Of a stretch of DNA of 64,000 bases, positions 35,006 through 44,976 are shown one piece after another. Within the stretch, counting starts at the first letter, position 1; every line of letters begins with the position of its first letter. This DNA comes from Janthinobacterium agaricidamnosum NBRC 102515 = DSM 9628 (lineage in GTDB: Bacteria; Pseudomonadota; Gammaproteobacteria; Burkholderiales; Burkholderiaceae_D). The notes beneath the pieces were generated by a model. It ran no database searches, was not told the DNA's origin, and saw only the letters and a list, made by a program, of their open reading frames with translations. The position numbers were made by a program, and so were the translations under genes. The DNA is taken from assembly GCF_000723165.1 (NCBI RefSeq), contig NZ_HG322949.1, positions 2,107,702-2,171,701 of the forward strand, in the 5' to 3' direction.

Positions 35006-35929
35006 ATGATCGCCGACCCCTTTTCCGATATCCTCAAATTAGTCAGCGCTGAAACCGTCGTGTCGGGCGGCTTTTGCGCCGGCGGTTCGTGGGCGCTGCG
35101 TTTTCCGCCGCCGGACAAGATCAAGTTTTGCGTGATCGTCAAAGGAAGTTGCTGGGCCTGGCTGGACGGCGAAATACCGCTGCGGGCCGAGACCGGCGAT
35201 GTGCTGCTGATCGCGGCGCGGCGCGCCTTCACGCTGGCCGGCGACCTGGATGCAGTGCCGATGGATGTCATGCGCCTGGCGTCCTGCATCGTCAACAATA
35301 CCGCGCAAATCGGCGATGGCGCCGACTTCAGCCAGATGGGCGGCCATGTTCAGCTGGATCCGGTGAATGGCGCGTTGCTGGCCGACGTGTTGCCGCCGTG
35401 GATACATGTGCGGGCCGCTGCGCCGCAAGCTTCTGCCTTGCAATGGATACTCGGGCAATTGGTGCGCGAAAGCAGTGGCGAATTGCCCGGCGCCGGCCTG
35501 GCGTCGTCGCAACTGGCGCAACTGATGCTGATCCAGGTGCTGCGCGCCCATCTTGCCACGTCCGGTCCGTTGACCGCCGGCTGGCTGCGCGCCGTCAGCG
35601 ACAAGCGGCTGGCGCCGGCGCTGCGCTTGCTGCATGGCGATCCGGGCCGTGCCTGGCAGCTGGAAGAGTTGGCCAAGGCGTCGGCGATGTCGCGCACTAC
35701 CTTCGCCTTGCATTTCAAGACCGTGGCCGGCCTGGCGCCGCTGACTTACCTGACTGAATGGCGCATGCGCCTGGCCGAGCGCGCCTTGCGCGAAGAAAAC
35801 ATGCCAGTCGCGGTGCTGGCACGCTCGCTCGGCTACACTTCCGAAAGCGCGTTCAGCAACGCCTTCAAGCGCATCACCGGCAACGCGCCGAAACGCTATC
35901 GGATTGCCGCTCGGGAAGCTGGCCTGTAA
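35006..35929 (+). CDS. AraC-family transcription regulator with cupin-type sensor domain
   Basis: This 307-aa regulator has an N-terminal AraC-binding-like domain (cupin_6; FCAGGSWALRFPPPDKIKF) and a C-terminal double helix-turn-helix (LEELAKASAMSRTTFALHFK; PVAVLARSLGYTSESAFSNA ... FKRITGNAPKRYR). The family typically controls a divergent oxidoreductase gene, which fits the SDR and epimerase-like genes to its left. The ATG at 35006 is chosen; an upstream TTG is possible. Confidence 0.87.
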   Translation: MIADPFSDILKLVSAETVVSGGFCAGGSWALRFPPPDKIKFCVIVKGSCWAWLDGEIPLRAETGDVLLIAARRAFTLAGDLDAVPMDVMRLASCIVNNTAQIGDGADFSQMGGHVQLDPVNGALLADVLPPWIHVRAAAPQASALQWILGQLVRESSGELPGAGLASSQLAQLMLIQVLRAHLATSGPLTAGWLRAVSDKRLAPALRLLHGDPGRAWQLEELAKASAMSRTTFALHFKTVAGLAPLTYLTEWRMRLAERALREENMPVAVLARSLGYTSESAFSNAFKRITGNAPKRYRIAAREAGL

Positions 35930-35979
35930 ACATTGCATGTCGCATATTGCGGGCCCTTGCATCGATTTCGAACAAGCAT

Positions 35980-36013
35980 AAAAAAGGCCCCGGACATTGC
36001 TGCCTGGGGCCTT
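35980..36013 (-). terminator. Terminator of dctA
   Basis: Arms AAGGCCCC (35984-35991) and GGGGCCTT (36006-36013) are followed on the minus strand by six Ts. It lies 50 bases past the dctA stop; it may also stop the convergent AraC transcript. Confidence 0.85.
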
Positions 36014-36063
36014 GAAACTACCGGTAAAACTGATTGTCGTTTTTGTCTGACAAATAGGATTTG

Positions 36064-37371
36064 TTAGCCATGCACTGCCGGCGCTACCGGGCTTGCCGCG
36101 GCAATTTCCTGCTCGCCGAAAGTCGGGTTGGCCAATTCTTTGCGCAGGTGCTCGACATCGAGTTCTTTTTCCCAGTTCGACACGACGATGGTCGCGACGC
36201 CATTGCCGACGAAGTTGGTCAGTGCGCGGCATTCGCTCATGAAACGGTCGATGCCCAGGATCAGCGCCATGCCGGCCACTGGAATGGTCGGTACCACGGC
36301 CAGCGTTGCCGCCAGGGTGATGAAACCGGCGCCGGTGATGCCGGACGCGCCCTTGGAGGTCAGCATCGCCACGCCCAGGATGGTCAGTTCTTGCCACAGG
36401 GTCAGGTCGGTATTGGTTGCTTGAGCAACGAACAATGCGGCCATGGTCATGTAGATGTTGGTGCCGTCCAGGTTGAAGGAGTAGCCGGTAGGAACCACCA
36501 GGCCCACTACAGGTTTCGAGCAACCCAGGCGTTCCAGTTTTTTCATCAGCGCAGGCAGCGCGCTTTCCGACGAACTGGTGCCCAGTACGATCAGCAATTC
36601 TTCCTTGATATACAGCAAGAAGCGGCCGATCGAGAAACCGGTCATGCGGGCGATGCTGCCGAGCACGATGAAGACGAACAGGAAGCAGGTCAGGTAGAAC
36701 GAACCCATCAGTTTAGCCAGCGGCAACAGCGAAGCGATGCCGTATTTGCCGATGGTGAAAGCCATCGCGCCGAATGCGCCGACCGGCGCCGCTTTCATGA
36801 TGATGTTGACCATGCCGAAAATCGCATGCGACAGGTCGTCGATCAGCTTGGTGACCGGACGGCCGCGCTCGCCCAGCAGCGACAGCGAGAAGCCGAACAG
36901 GATGGCGACCAGCAGCACTTGCAGGATATCGCCCTTGGCGAACGCATCCACGAAAGTTTTCGGGATGATGTTCATGATGAAATCGGTGGTGGTCAAATGC
37001 GTGCCGTGGGTGTACTGGGCGATCGATTTGACATCCAGCGTCGCCGGGTCGGCATTGAAGCCGGCGCCCGGTTTCAGGATGTTAGCGACCAGCAAGCCGA
37101 TGGCCAGCGCAAACGTCGACACGATTTCGAAGTACAACAGGGCCTTGCCGCCGACGCGGCCGATTTTCTTGACGTCCTGCATGCCGGCGATACCGGACAC
37201 GACGGTACAGAAGATGACCGGTGCAATGATCATCTTGATTAAGTTAATGAAGCCGTCGCCCAGTGGTTTCATGTCGACGGCATTGCCAGGGTAAAACACC
37301 CCGAGCAATACGCCGGCCACGATGGCGAACAGCACCTGTACATACAGGATTTTATAGAATGGCTTTTTCAC
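36064..37371 (-). CDS. dctA: C4-dicarboxylate transporter DctA
   Basis: This 435-aa symporter of the DAACS family imports succinate, fumarate and malate with protons. It has [20 protein letters not shown], the serine-rich [37 protein letters not shown] and [17 protein letters not shown] motifs. The start is GTG at 37371 with AGAGGAG six bases upstream. Length is normal. Confidence 0.97.
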   Translation of the reverse strand: MKKPFYKILYVQVLFAIVAGVLLGVFYPGNAVDMKPLGDGFINLIKMIIAPVIFCTVVSGIAGMQDVKKIGRVGGKALLYFEIVSTFALAIGLLVANILKPGAGFNADPATLDVKSIAQYTHGTHLTTTDFIMNIIPKTFVDAFAKGDILQVLLVAILFGFSLSLLGERGRPVTKLIDDLSHAIFGMVNIIMKAAPVGAFGAMAFTIGKYGIASLLPLAKLMGSFYLTCFLFVFIVLGSIARMTGFSIGRFLLYIKEELLIVLGTSSSESALPALMKKLERLGCSKPVVGLVVPTGYSFNLDGTNIYMTMAALFVAQATNTDLTLWQELTILGVAMLTSKGASGITGAGFITLAATLAVVPTIPVAGMALILGIDRFMSECRALTNFVGNGVATIVVSNWEKELDVEHLRKELANPTFGEQEIAAASPVAPAVHG

Positions 37372-37714
37372 GAGGTCTCCTCTAGCGGGTTGATGCCGCC
37401 ATCATCTTCCCAATGATGGGGCGGCTCAATTGTGGATAACCGCAAATTTCTTAAGGAAACTTATGATTTTTACAGGAAATTAAAGCATCATGCTTGATTT
37501 ATATCAGAAGTTGCCTGTAATAGAAGTTTATTTACCAAGACCCGATTGCAATTTGTTCATGTTCGGGGTGCCGTGGCAACGCCGATATCGGGTTGGTGCT
37601 GCACCGCTGCCTGCGCTACACTTCGTTTGTCCCGGTAAAATGGCATCCGCGCGCCATAAGTAATCTATCGGATCGCAGCAATACGTCGTCAGTCACCATC
37701 CACAAGGAAACGGC
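37372..37714. other. Divergent intergenic region dctA / hydrolase (343 bp)
   Basis: No gene is seen. It holds an imperfect hairpin near 37395-37425 (GCCGCC ... GGGCGGC) in the dctA leader and an AT-rich stretch at 37440-37560 that is the likely promoter area. I looked for a sigma-54 site, common for dctA, and found none with GG-N10-GC spacing. Confidence 0.5.
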
Positions 37715-38596
37715 ATGATCGAAGCAAAAGTAAAGTCTGTGCAATGTATTTCCCCCGCTGGCCTGCATCGCATGGCATATAAAGAGTGGGGCGATGCCGA
37801 CAATCCGAATGTGCTGGTATGCGCGCACGGCGTGACGCGGGTCGGCGATGATTTCGACAGCATGGCGCGCGCGCTGGCTGGCGATTACCGCGTGATCTGC
37901 CCCGACGTGGTGGGCCGCGGCCGTTCCGGCTGGCTGCGCAATCCGCAGTTTTACCGCATCCCGCAATATGTCAGCGACATGGTGACGCTGCTGGCGCGCG
38001 TGCTGGCCAACGGCGAGCGGCAAACGGTAGACTGGTTCGGCACGTCGATGGGCGGCTTGATCGGCCTCGGCCTGGCGTCGCTGCCGGACAGCCCGGTCAG
38101 CAAACTGATCTTGAACGATATCGGCCCGACGCTGGCGCCGGAAGCGCTGCGGCGCATCGGCGACTATATCGGCCAGGATCTGCGTTTCCCGAGCTTCGAG
38201 GCCGGCGCCAAATTCGTGCGCGATGTATCCTTGACCTTCGGTCCGCACAGCGACGAGGAATGGCACAAGCTGGCCAGCGATGTGTTGCGCCAGGACAAGG
38301 ATGGCCAGTGGGTACGCCACTACGATATGGGACTGGCCCTGCCGTTCCGTTCGGCCACGCCGGAATCGGCGGCGACCGACGAAGCGATGCTGTGGGCCGC
38401 CTACGACGCCGTGACATGCCCGACGCTGCTGGTGCGCGGTGCCGAGTCCGACTTGCTGTCGCGCGCTACCGCCGACATCATGCTGTCGCGCGGGCCGCAA
38501 GCGGAGCTGGTGGAAATCGCCGGGGTGGGCCATGCGCCGACGTTTATTCATGACGAGCAGATCGCGATCGCCAGGAAGTTTTTGCTGGGGCAGTAA
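37715..38596 (+). CDS. Alpha/beta hydrolase
   Basis: This 293-aa protein has the nucleophile elbow GTSMGG (DWFGTSMGGLIGL), a probable oxyanion segment VLVCAHGVTRVG and a C-terminal His in GVGHAPTFIHD. The substrate is unknown. It has a clear ribosome site (AAGGAAACGGC-ATG) and heads a set with ridA and relA. Confidence 0.85.
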   Translation: MIEAKVKSVQCISPAGLHRMAYKEWGDADNPNVLVCAHGVTRVGDDFDSMARALAGDYRVICPDVVGRGRSGWLRNPQFYRIPQYVSDMVTLLARVLANGERQTVDWFGTSMGGLIGLGLASLPDSPVSKLILNDIGPTLAPEALRRIGDYIGQDLRFPSFEAGAKFVRDVSLTFGPHSDEEWHKLASDVLRQDKDGQWVRHYDMGLALPFRSATPESAATDEAMLWAAYDAVTCPTLLVRGAESDLLSRATADIMLSRGPQAELVEIAGVGHAPTFIHDEQIAIARKFLLGQ

Positions 38597-38653
38597 GCTG
38601 GGGCAGTAAACAATACGCAATACCGATTTTGAAACGAAGGACTGAGAACTAGT

Positions 38654-39004
38654 ATGGAAATTAAACGACTGCACGTAGGTAAACGCTTGTCCGAAGTGGC
38701 AATCCACAACAGCACCATCTATCTGGCGGGCCAGATCGCCGAAGATACGAGCCAGGACATCGTCGGCCAGACCCGCGAAGTGCTGGGCCATGTCGACCGC
38801 CTGCTGGCGGAATCGGGCAGCGACAAAAGCTGCATCCTGTCTTGCCAGATCTATCTCGCCGACATGCAGGATTTTGCCGGCATGAATGAAGTATGGGATG
38901 ACTGGGTTGCTTCCGGCCACACGCCGCCACGCGCCACGGTCGAGGCCAGGCTGGCCAATCCGGCTTGCCTGGTTGAAATCGTCATTATCGCAGCCGAACG
39001 TTAG
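38654..39004 (+). CDS. RidA-family enamine/imine deaminase
   Basis: This 116-aa protein has the RidA fold pattern: STIYLAGQIAEDTSQDIVGQ, CQIYLADMQDFAGMNEVWDD and PPRATVEARLANPACLVEI with the conserved Arg. RidA trimers clear reactive enamine/imine intermediates from PLP enzymes. It sits 16 bases before relA and likely shares its transcript. Confidence 0.9.
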   Translation: MEIKRLHVGKRLSEVAIHNSTIYLAGQIAEDTSQDIVGQTREVLGHVDRLLAESGSDKSCILSCQIYLADMQDFAGMNEVWDDWVASGHTPPRATVEARLANPACLVEIVIIAAER

Positions 39005-39019
39005 TGTTAAGGTTATCCC

Positions 39020-41278
39020 ATGGTTTCTATCTCGGCCCCCAATAGCGCGACGTCGGAACAACTGGTACAGGGCTTGAGCGAGGCCGACAGCGTGCGCGTG
39101 CTGGCCGCGCTGGAGTACGCCACGCTTGCCTACGGCGACAAGCTGACCTTCGCCGGCCGCTCGGCGCTCGATTTTTCGATCGGCGTGGCCAATACCCTGG
39201 CGTTCTTGCGCAGCGATGCGGAAACCCGTATCGCCGGCCTGATGTTCGAACTGACGCTGATGGAGCCGGAGCAGGCGGCCGATATCGAGCCCCGCTTCGG
39301 CAAGCAGGTGTGCGACCTGGCCACCGGCGTGCGCCAGTTGATCCGCTTGCGCGCGCTGACCAACCAGGGCCAGCAGCAGGGGGCGCCGGCGGCGGGGCGC
39401 GGCAAGAATGCGGCGCAGCAAGCCGTGGCCCAGGTAGAAACCTTGCGCAAGATGTTGCTGGCGATGGCCACCGACATGCGCGTGGTGCTGGTGCGCCTGG
39501 CGTCGTGCGTGACCACCTTGCGTTACTTCGCGGAATTGAAATTGTTTAACGACATGACCCGCGATTACGGCAGGGAAACGCTGGACTTGTATGCGCCGCT
39601 GGCCAACCGGCTCGGCATCTGGCAATTGAAGTGGGAACTGGAAGACCTGTCGTTCCGCTTCATCGAGCCGGAAGCCTACAAGCGCATCGCCAAGATGCTG
39701 GAAGAAAAACGCATGATGCGCGAAGGTTTCGTGTCGTCGGCGATCCTGCGGCTGCAAACCGAACTGGCGTCGGCCGGCATCCAGGCCGAAGTGTTCGGCC
39801 GGCCCAAGCATATCTATAGCATCTGGAACAAGATGCGCGGCAAGGAACTCGATTTCACCGCGCTGTACGACGTGCGCGCGTTCCGTGTCATCGTTGCCGA
39901 CGTCAAGACGTGCTACACCGTGCTGGGCGTGGTGCACAATATCTGGACCCCGATCCCAAAAGAATTCGACGATTACATTTCGCGGCCGAAACCGAACGGT
40001 TATCAGTCGCTGCACACGGTGGTCACGGCCGACGACGGCCGGCCGCTGGAAGTGCAAATCCGCACCAATGAAATGCACAGCTTCGCCGAATACGGCGTCG
40101 CGGCGCACTGGCGCTACAAGGAAGAGGGCGGTTCCAACTTCGCCGGCCAAAAGTACGATGAAAAGATCGCCTGGCTGCGCCAGTTGCTGGCGTGGAAGAC
40201 CGAAGTCGCCGACGCGGTGGTCGGACAAGAGGAAATCCAGCGTGTCTGGGTCGAAAAACTGAAATCGGCCACGCTGGACGACCGCATCTTCGTACTGACG
40301 CCGCAGGCGCGGGTGCTGGAATTGCCGGTCGGCGCGACGCCGATCGATTTTGCCTACCACTTGCACAGCGATGTCGGCCACCGCTGCCGCGGCGCGCGCG
40401 TCGACGGCATCATGGTGCCGCTCAATACCCAGCTGAAAAACGGCCAGACCTGCGAAATCATCACCGCCAAGGGCGCGCCGGGCACGGCCGGGCCGTCGCG
40501 CGACTGGCTCAGCGCCGGCTACACCGTCAGCACCCGCACCCGTTCCAAGGTGCGCGCCTGGTTCCATGCGATCGACATGCAGGAAACCCTGTCGCATGGC
40601 CGGGCCATGGTCGAAAAATCGCTGCAGCGCGAAGGCAAGACCGCAGTCAACCTGGAAGCGCTGGCGCAAAAGCTGGGCTTTGCCAAGGTCGATGAATTGT
40701 TCTTGTCGGTCGGCAAGGATGAATTCAGCCTGCGCCACGTCGAACAAGCGTTGCACGACAATGGCGAAGCGCCGGTGCAGGAAGACGCGGTACTGGTCGG
40801 CAAGAGCCGCGCCTCCAGCGTCGAGCAGGGCGCCAAGTCCGGCGTGCTGGTGGTCGGCACCGAAGGCTTGATGACGGTGCTGGCGAAATGCTGCAAGCCG
40901 GCGCCGCCGGACAGCATCGTCGGTTTCGTCACGCGCGGCAAGGGCGTGTCGATCCACCGCTCAACCTGCAAGAACTTCGAGGAAATGCGCGCCAAGGCGC
41001 CGGAACGGGTGATTGTTACCGAGTGGGGCAGCGAAGGCCGCGACACGGTGTATCCGGTCGACATCTTCATCCTGGCCGGCGACCGCCAGGGCTTGTTGCG
41101 CGACATTTCCGAGATTTTCTCGCGCGAGAAAATCAATGTGATCGGCGTCAACACGCAAAGCGCCAAAGGGCAGGCGCGGATGACGTTTACCGCCGAAATC
41201 AGCGCCACCGCGCAACTGCAAAAAGCGCTGACGGTGATCAAGGATGTCAGCGGCGTGCTGGAAGCGCGGCGTAATTAA
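39020..41278 (+). CDS. relA: (p)ppGpp synthetase RelA
   Basis: This 752-aa protein has a degenerate N-terminal hydrolase region with no HD motif (MFELTLMEPEQAADI where HDxxED would be), then the synthetase domain (about 235-360; LYDVRAFRVIVADVKTCYTV; RPKPNGYQSLHTVV), TGS (LPVGATPIDFAYHLHSDVGH), a zinc-finger-like segment with CCKPAPPD and a C-terminal ACT domain. The lost HD site marks it as a synthesis-only RelA rather than SpoT. It senses uncharged tRNA at the ribosome during amino acid starvation. Confidence 0.95.
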   Translation: MVSISAPNSATSEQLVQGLSEADSVRVLAALEYATLAYGDKLTFAGRSALDFSIGVANTLAFLRSDAETRIAGLMFELTLMEPEQAADIEPRFGKQVCDLATGVRQLIRLRALTNQGQQQGAPAAGRGKNAAQQAVAQVETLRKMLLAMATDMRVVLVRLASCVTTLRYFAELKLFNDMTRDYGRETLDLYAPLANRLGIWQLKWELEDLSFRFIEPEAYKRIAKMLEEKRMMREGFVSSAILRLQTELASAGIQAEVFGRPKHIYSIWNKMRGKELDFTALYDVRAFRVIVADVKTCYTVLGVVHNIWTPIPKEFDDYISRPKPNGYQSLHTVVTADDGRPLEVQIRTNEMHSFAEYGVAAHWRYKEEGGSNFAGQKYDEKIAWLRQLLAWKTEVADAVVGQEEIQRVWVEKLKSATLDDRIFVLTPQARVLELPVGATPIDFAYHLHSDVGHRCRGARVDGIMVPLNTQLKNGQTCEIITAKGAPGTAGPSRDWLSAGYTVSTRTRSKVRAWFHAIDMQETLSHGRAMVEKSLQREGKTAVNLEALAQKLGFAKVDELFLSVGKDEFSLRHVEQALHDNGEAPVQEDAVLVGKSRASSVEQGAKSGVLVVGTEGLMTVLAKCCKPAPPDSIVGFVTRGKGVSIHRSTCKNFEEMRAKAPERVIVTEWGSEGRDTVYPVDIFILAGDRQGLLRDISEIFSREKINVIGVNTQSAKGQARMTFTAEISATAQLQKALTVIKDVSGVLEARRN

Positions 41279-41299
41279 GACTGCTTGGCTGATCGCCGA

Positions 41300-42256
41300 T
41301 CAAGCCAGCGTCCCGTGGGTCCCGTCATGCCGATGCAAACCGGCCATGCCGGCCGCTTCGGCCTGCAAGGTGATGTGGTCGATGCCGTGCTTGGCCAGCA
41401 GCATGGCCTTGATCTCGCGCAATACTTGCGGCCATTCCTGCAATTCGCGGATTTCGACATGGCCGATCAGCGCCGGCTGGCCGGGCGACATATCCCAGAC
41501 GTGCAGGTCATGCACCGACAATACGCCGTCGATGTGCGCCAGATCGGCGCCGACCGCCAGGTAATCGATACCGTGCGGTACGCCTTCCATCAAGAAATGA
41601 TACGACTCGCGCAGCACGCCGCAGGTCGACTTTAAAATCAGCAGCGACACCAGGATCGACAGCAGCGGATCGATCCGCATCCAGCCGGTCAGGTAGATCA
41701 CGGCGCCGGCGACGATGGCGGCGATTGATCCCAGCAAGTCGCCCATCACATGCACCAGCGCGGCGCGGGTGTTCAAGCTGTTCTGGTCCTTCGACAAGAC
41801 CCAGGCGACCACCAGGTTGATCAGCAGGCCGATGCTGGCGACGATGAAGACCATCGAACCATGTACGGTTTCCGGCGTGGAAAAGCGTGGTATCGCCTCG
41901 AAGATGATCCAGGCCACCACCGCCAGCATCACCAGGCCGTTGACGAAGGCGGCCAGCGCTTCCGAACGGCCGAAACCAAACGAGTGTTGCGCCGACGGCG
42001 GCCGCTTGGCGATGAATTGCGCCAGCAGCGCCAGGCCGAGCGCGGCGGCGTCGGTGACCATGTGGCCGGCGTCGGATATCAGCGCCAGCGAATTGGACAT
42101 GAAACCGGCCACCACCTCGACGATCGCGAAGCTGACGGTCAGTCCCAGCGCCCATGCCAGGATGGACAGGCGGCGCTGTTCGAAAAAGTGTTCGTGCTTG
42201 GCGTCGCCCGCGCCGTGGGCGTGCAAATGGGCGGAAGAGTGGCGGTGTTCATGCAT
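41300..42256 (-). CDS. Cation diffusion facilitator metal exporter (CzcD-like)
   Basis: This 318-aa membrane protein has a His-rich N-terminus (MHEHRHSSAHLHAHGAGDAK), six membrane segments with SDAGHMVTDAAALGL (the zinc-site HxxxD in helix II) and a second site LVHVMGDLLGSIAAIVAG. It exports Zn, Co or Cd ions in exchange for protons. It converges on relA. Confidence 0.92.
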   Translation of the reverse strand: MHEHRHSSAHLHAHGAGDAKHEHFFEQRRLSILAWALGLTVSFAIVEVVAGFMSNSLALISDAGHMVTDAAALGLALLAQFIAKRPPSAQHSFGFGRSEALAAFVNGLVMLAVVAWIIFEAIPRFSTPETVHGSMVFIVASIGLLINLVVAWVLSKDQNSLNTRAALVHVMGDLLGSIAAIVAGAVIYLTGWMRIDPLLSILVSLLILKSTCGVLRESYHFLMEGVPHGIDYLAVGADLAHIDGVLSVHDLHVWDMSPGQPALIGHVEIRELQEWPQVLREIKAMLLAKHGIDHITLQAEAAGMAGLHRHDGTHGTLA

Positions 42257-42380
42257 GGCGCGCTGTGCTTGGTATCGAGAACAATAACGCCAGTGTAATT
42301 CAAGTGACGGGTTAGTGTTGATCCGGAAAGAATCAACACGGGCGCCCGCTACTTGTTTGCCAGGTATTTACTGAGGCCGC

Positions 42381-43247
42381 TCACGCATGTTCGCCGAAGC
42401 GGCCGTCGCGGAAATCCTGCACGGCTTCGACAATCTCGGCCTGGGTGTTCATCACGAACGGACCGTATTGCGCGATCGGTTCATTGAGCGGCTGGCCGGC
42501 GACCAGGATCACCCGGCTCGCTTCGGCCGCATGGATTTCGACGCCGTCGCTGCCCGGCGTGTTGGCCAGGATCGCCATGCGCAGCGCCGGCACCGCCTTG
42601 TCGTCGACGCTGACGGCGCCGCGGAAGGTGTAGATGAAGGCGTTGTGGCCCGGCGGCAATTGCTGACTGAAGCTTGTGCCGGCCGGCAAGTCGATATCGA
42701 GGTAGACCGGTTCGGTCACTTCACGCTGCACCGCGCCGGCCACGCCGTGGCTGCTGCCGGCGATCACTTGCACCGTTACGCCGGCGTCGGTGCTGAAGCG
42801 CGGAATCTCGGCATTGCTGAAATCGCGGTACCACGGCTTGCGCATCTTGTCGCGCGCCGGCAGGTTCAGCCACAACTGGAAACCTTCCATCACGCCTTGT
42901 TCCTGTTCCGGCATTTCGGAATGGATCACGCCGCTGCCGGCGGTCATCCATTGCACGCCGCCGCTGTTCAGCAAGCCTTCGTTGCCGGCGCTATCCTTGT
43001 GGCGCATGCGGCCGGAAATCATGTAGGAAACCGTCTCGAAGCCGCGGTGCGGATGGTCCGGAAAACCGGCGATATAGTCGTTCGGCTGGTCGCTGGCAAA
43101 ATTGTCCAGCATCAGGAACGGGTCGAGGCGCCGCTGCAGCGACTGGGTCAGCACGCGGTTGATCTTGACGCCCGCGCCATCCATCACGGCCTGGCCGGCG
43201 ATCACGCGCTCGACGCCGCGCCCGTGTTTTACTGTGGTGTTATCCAT
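42381..43247 (-). CDS. Pirin-family protein
   Basis: This 288-aa bicupin protein has the pirin N-terminal metal-binding pattern (DYIAGFPDHPHRGFETVSYM, GGVQWMTAGSGVIHSEMPE) with His-x-His and Glu/His ligands, and a C-terminal pirin_C domain. Bacterial pirins act as quercetinase-like dioxygenases or redox-linked regulators. It precedes azoR in the same direction. Confidence 0.92.
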   Translation of the reverse strand: MDNTTVKHGRGVERVIAGQAVMDGAGVKINRVLTQSLQRRLDPFLMLDNFASDQPNDYIAGFPDHPHRGFETVSYMISGRMRHKDSAGNEGLLNSGGVQWMTAGSGVIHSEMPEQEQGVMEGFQLWLNLPARDKMRKPWYRDFSNAEIPRFSTDAGVTVQVIAGSSHGVAGAVQREVTEPVYLDIDLPAGTSFSQQLPPGHNAFIYTFRGAVSVDDKAVPALRMAILANTPGSDGVEIHAAEASRVILVAGQPLNEPIAQYGPFVMNTQAEIVEAVQDFRDGRFGEHA

Positions 43248-43300
43248 GCTGTGCTCCTGTATGCAGCGACGCCGCGACGGCGCCGCATTCTGTTCGTCAG

Positions 43301-43900
43301 TTATACCAGGACCGCGTTGATCTCGGCGTCGGCCCGGGCTTGCGCCTTGGCGACCGCTTCCGGACCCAGTCCCATGCCTTCCGAGTATACGTATTGCACG
43401 TCCGTCAAGCCGAGGAAGGCGAGCATGGTATTCAAGTAGGGCACCTGGCTATCGCTGGCGCCGTCGCGATGCAAGCCGCCGCGCGACAGGCCGACATAGA
43501 CTTTTTTGCCGGTCAATAAGCCGACCGGACCGTTCTCGGTGTATTGGAAGGTGACCCTGGCGCGGGCAATCGCGTCGAACCAGCTTTTCAATTGCACGGT
43601 GATGCCGAAATTGTACATCGGCGCGCCGATGACGATCACGTCCGCCGCTTGTACTTGCTGGATCAGTGCGTCATCCAGTGCGATCCGCGCCGCCTGTTCG
43701 GCAGTGCGCTGCTCGGCCGGGGTGAACAGCGCTTGCAGGGCCGCTTCGTCGAGTACCGGATGCGGTTCGGCGGCCAAGTCGCGGCGCACGACGCTGGCGC
43801 CGGGGGCGGTGACTTTGATGCGCGCCACCAGGGCGTCGGCCAGGCGGGTCGAGGCGGAACCGGTGCTGCGGGCGCTGGAATTGATTTGCAGGATGTTCAT
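43301..43900 (-). CDS. azoR: FMN-dependent NADH-azoreductase
   Basis: This 199-aa flavodoxin-fold protein begins [20 protein letters not shown] and has the FMN site [17 protein letters not shown] and VGLSRGGLH. It reduces quinones and azo bonds. The ATG at 43900 is chosen; the upstream in-frame start overlaps the regulatory gap. It is divergent from a LysR regulator that probably controls it. Confidence 0.93.
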   Translation of the reverse strand: MNILQINSSARSTGSASTRLADALVARIKVTAPGASVVRRDLAAEPHPVLDEAALQALFTPAEQRTAEQAARIALDDALIQQVQAADVIVIGAPMYNFGITVQLKSWFDAIARARVTFQYTENGPVGLLTGKKVYVGLSRGGLHRDGASDSQVPYLNTMLAFLGLTDVQYVYSEGMGLGPEAVAKAQARADAEINAVLV

Positions 43901-44042
43901 ATAGTACTCCTTCAGTGAGTGTGAGCCAGGATGAGCAAGGGGTAATAACTGGCTCCCTTGCGATGTAAGAACTTTATCAGTTCCAAAAATCATCCAGAAG
44001 CCGTTAAAATGGATAACATTAATCCGCTAATGGAACAATCAT

Positions 44043-44948
44043 ATGGATATCGATCCTGGCGACCTGCTGTTGTTTGCCCGCATCGTCGACAGCGGCAGTT
44101 TCAGCCGCGCCGCCGAACGCGTCGATTTGCCGAAATCGACGGTGTCGCGCCGCATCTCGCTGCTGGAAGCGAAACTGGGCGAGCGTTTGCTGCAAAGAAC
44201 CACCCGCAAGCTGGTGCTGACCGAGTTCGGGGCCAGCCTGCTCGACCATGCGCGCAAGGTGCTGGAACAAACCGAGGCGGCCGGTGCGCTGGCGCAGCAC
44301 CGGCAACTGGCGCCCAGCGGCAGGTTGCGCATCTCGATGCCGGCCGATTTCGCCGATGCGCTGATGGGACAGGTGCTGACGGCCTTCATCACGCGTTATC
44401 CCGATATTGCGCTGGAACTGGATTTGTCGCCGCGGCGGGTCGATCTGGTGGCGGAAAATTTCGACCTGGCGATCCGCATGGGCGATTTGCCGGACGACGC
44501 CAGCCTGGCGGCGCGCCGTATCGGCTTCAGCAAGCTGGCGCTGTTTGCGTCGCCATGCTACACCAGCCTGCGCGGCTTGCCCGAACATCCCGACGATTTA
44601 TACCGCCACGAATTGCTGAGTTTGCCGCGCTCGGTGCATGGCCTGGTACATTGGACTTTGATACGCGGCAAGACCCACTGGGAGCGCGACTTGCCGGCGC
44701 GGGTGCTGGCCAATTCGCCGGACTTGCTGGTGCGCATGGCATGCAGCGGTATCGGCATCGCGGCCAGCACCGAGCGCCTCGCCACCGCCTATCTGGCGAC
44801 AGGAGAGCTGGTGCGGGTCTTGCCGGAATGGAGTTTTCCGCAGGTCAGCGGCTGGGCGGTGTTTCCGGGCCGGCGCCTGATGCCGGCCAAGACGCGCGCC
44901 TTTCTCGACATGCTTGCTGACATGTACCCGGCGGGGGAGTACGCGTAG
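44043..44948 (+). CDS. LysR-family transcription regulator
   Basis: This 301-aa protein has the N-terminal winged helix-turn-helix (DLLLFARIVDSGSFSRAAER; LPKSTVSRRISLLEAKLGER) and the periplasmic-binding-like effector domain (SGRLRISMPADFADALMGQV). The 142-base gap to azoR would hold the shared operator. Likely target azoR-pirin. Confidence 0.93.
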   Translation: MDIDPGDLLLFARIVDSGSFSRAAERVDLPKSTVSRRISLLEAKLGERLLQRTTRKLVLTEFGASLLDHARKVLEQTEAAGALAQHRQLAPSGRLRISMPADFADALMGQVLTAFITRYPDIALELDLSPRRVDLVAENFDLAIRMGDLPDDASLAARRIGFSKLALFASPCYTSLRGLPEHPDDLYRHELLSLPRSVHGLVHWTLIRGKTHWERDLPARVLANSPDLLVRMACSGIGIAASTERLATAYLATGELVRVLPEWSFPQVSGWAVFPGRRLMPAKTRAFLDMLADMYPAGEYA

Positions 44949-44976
44949 CTGACTGCCGGCATCGGCTTGTGTCCGC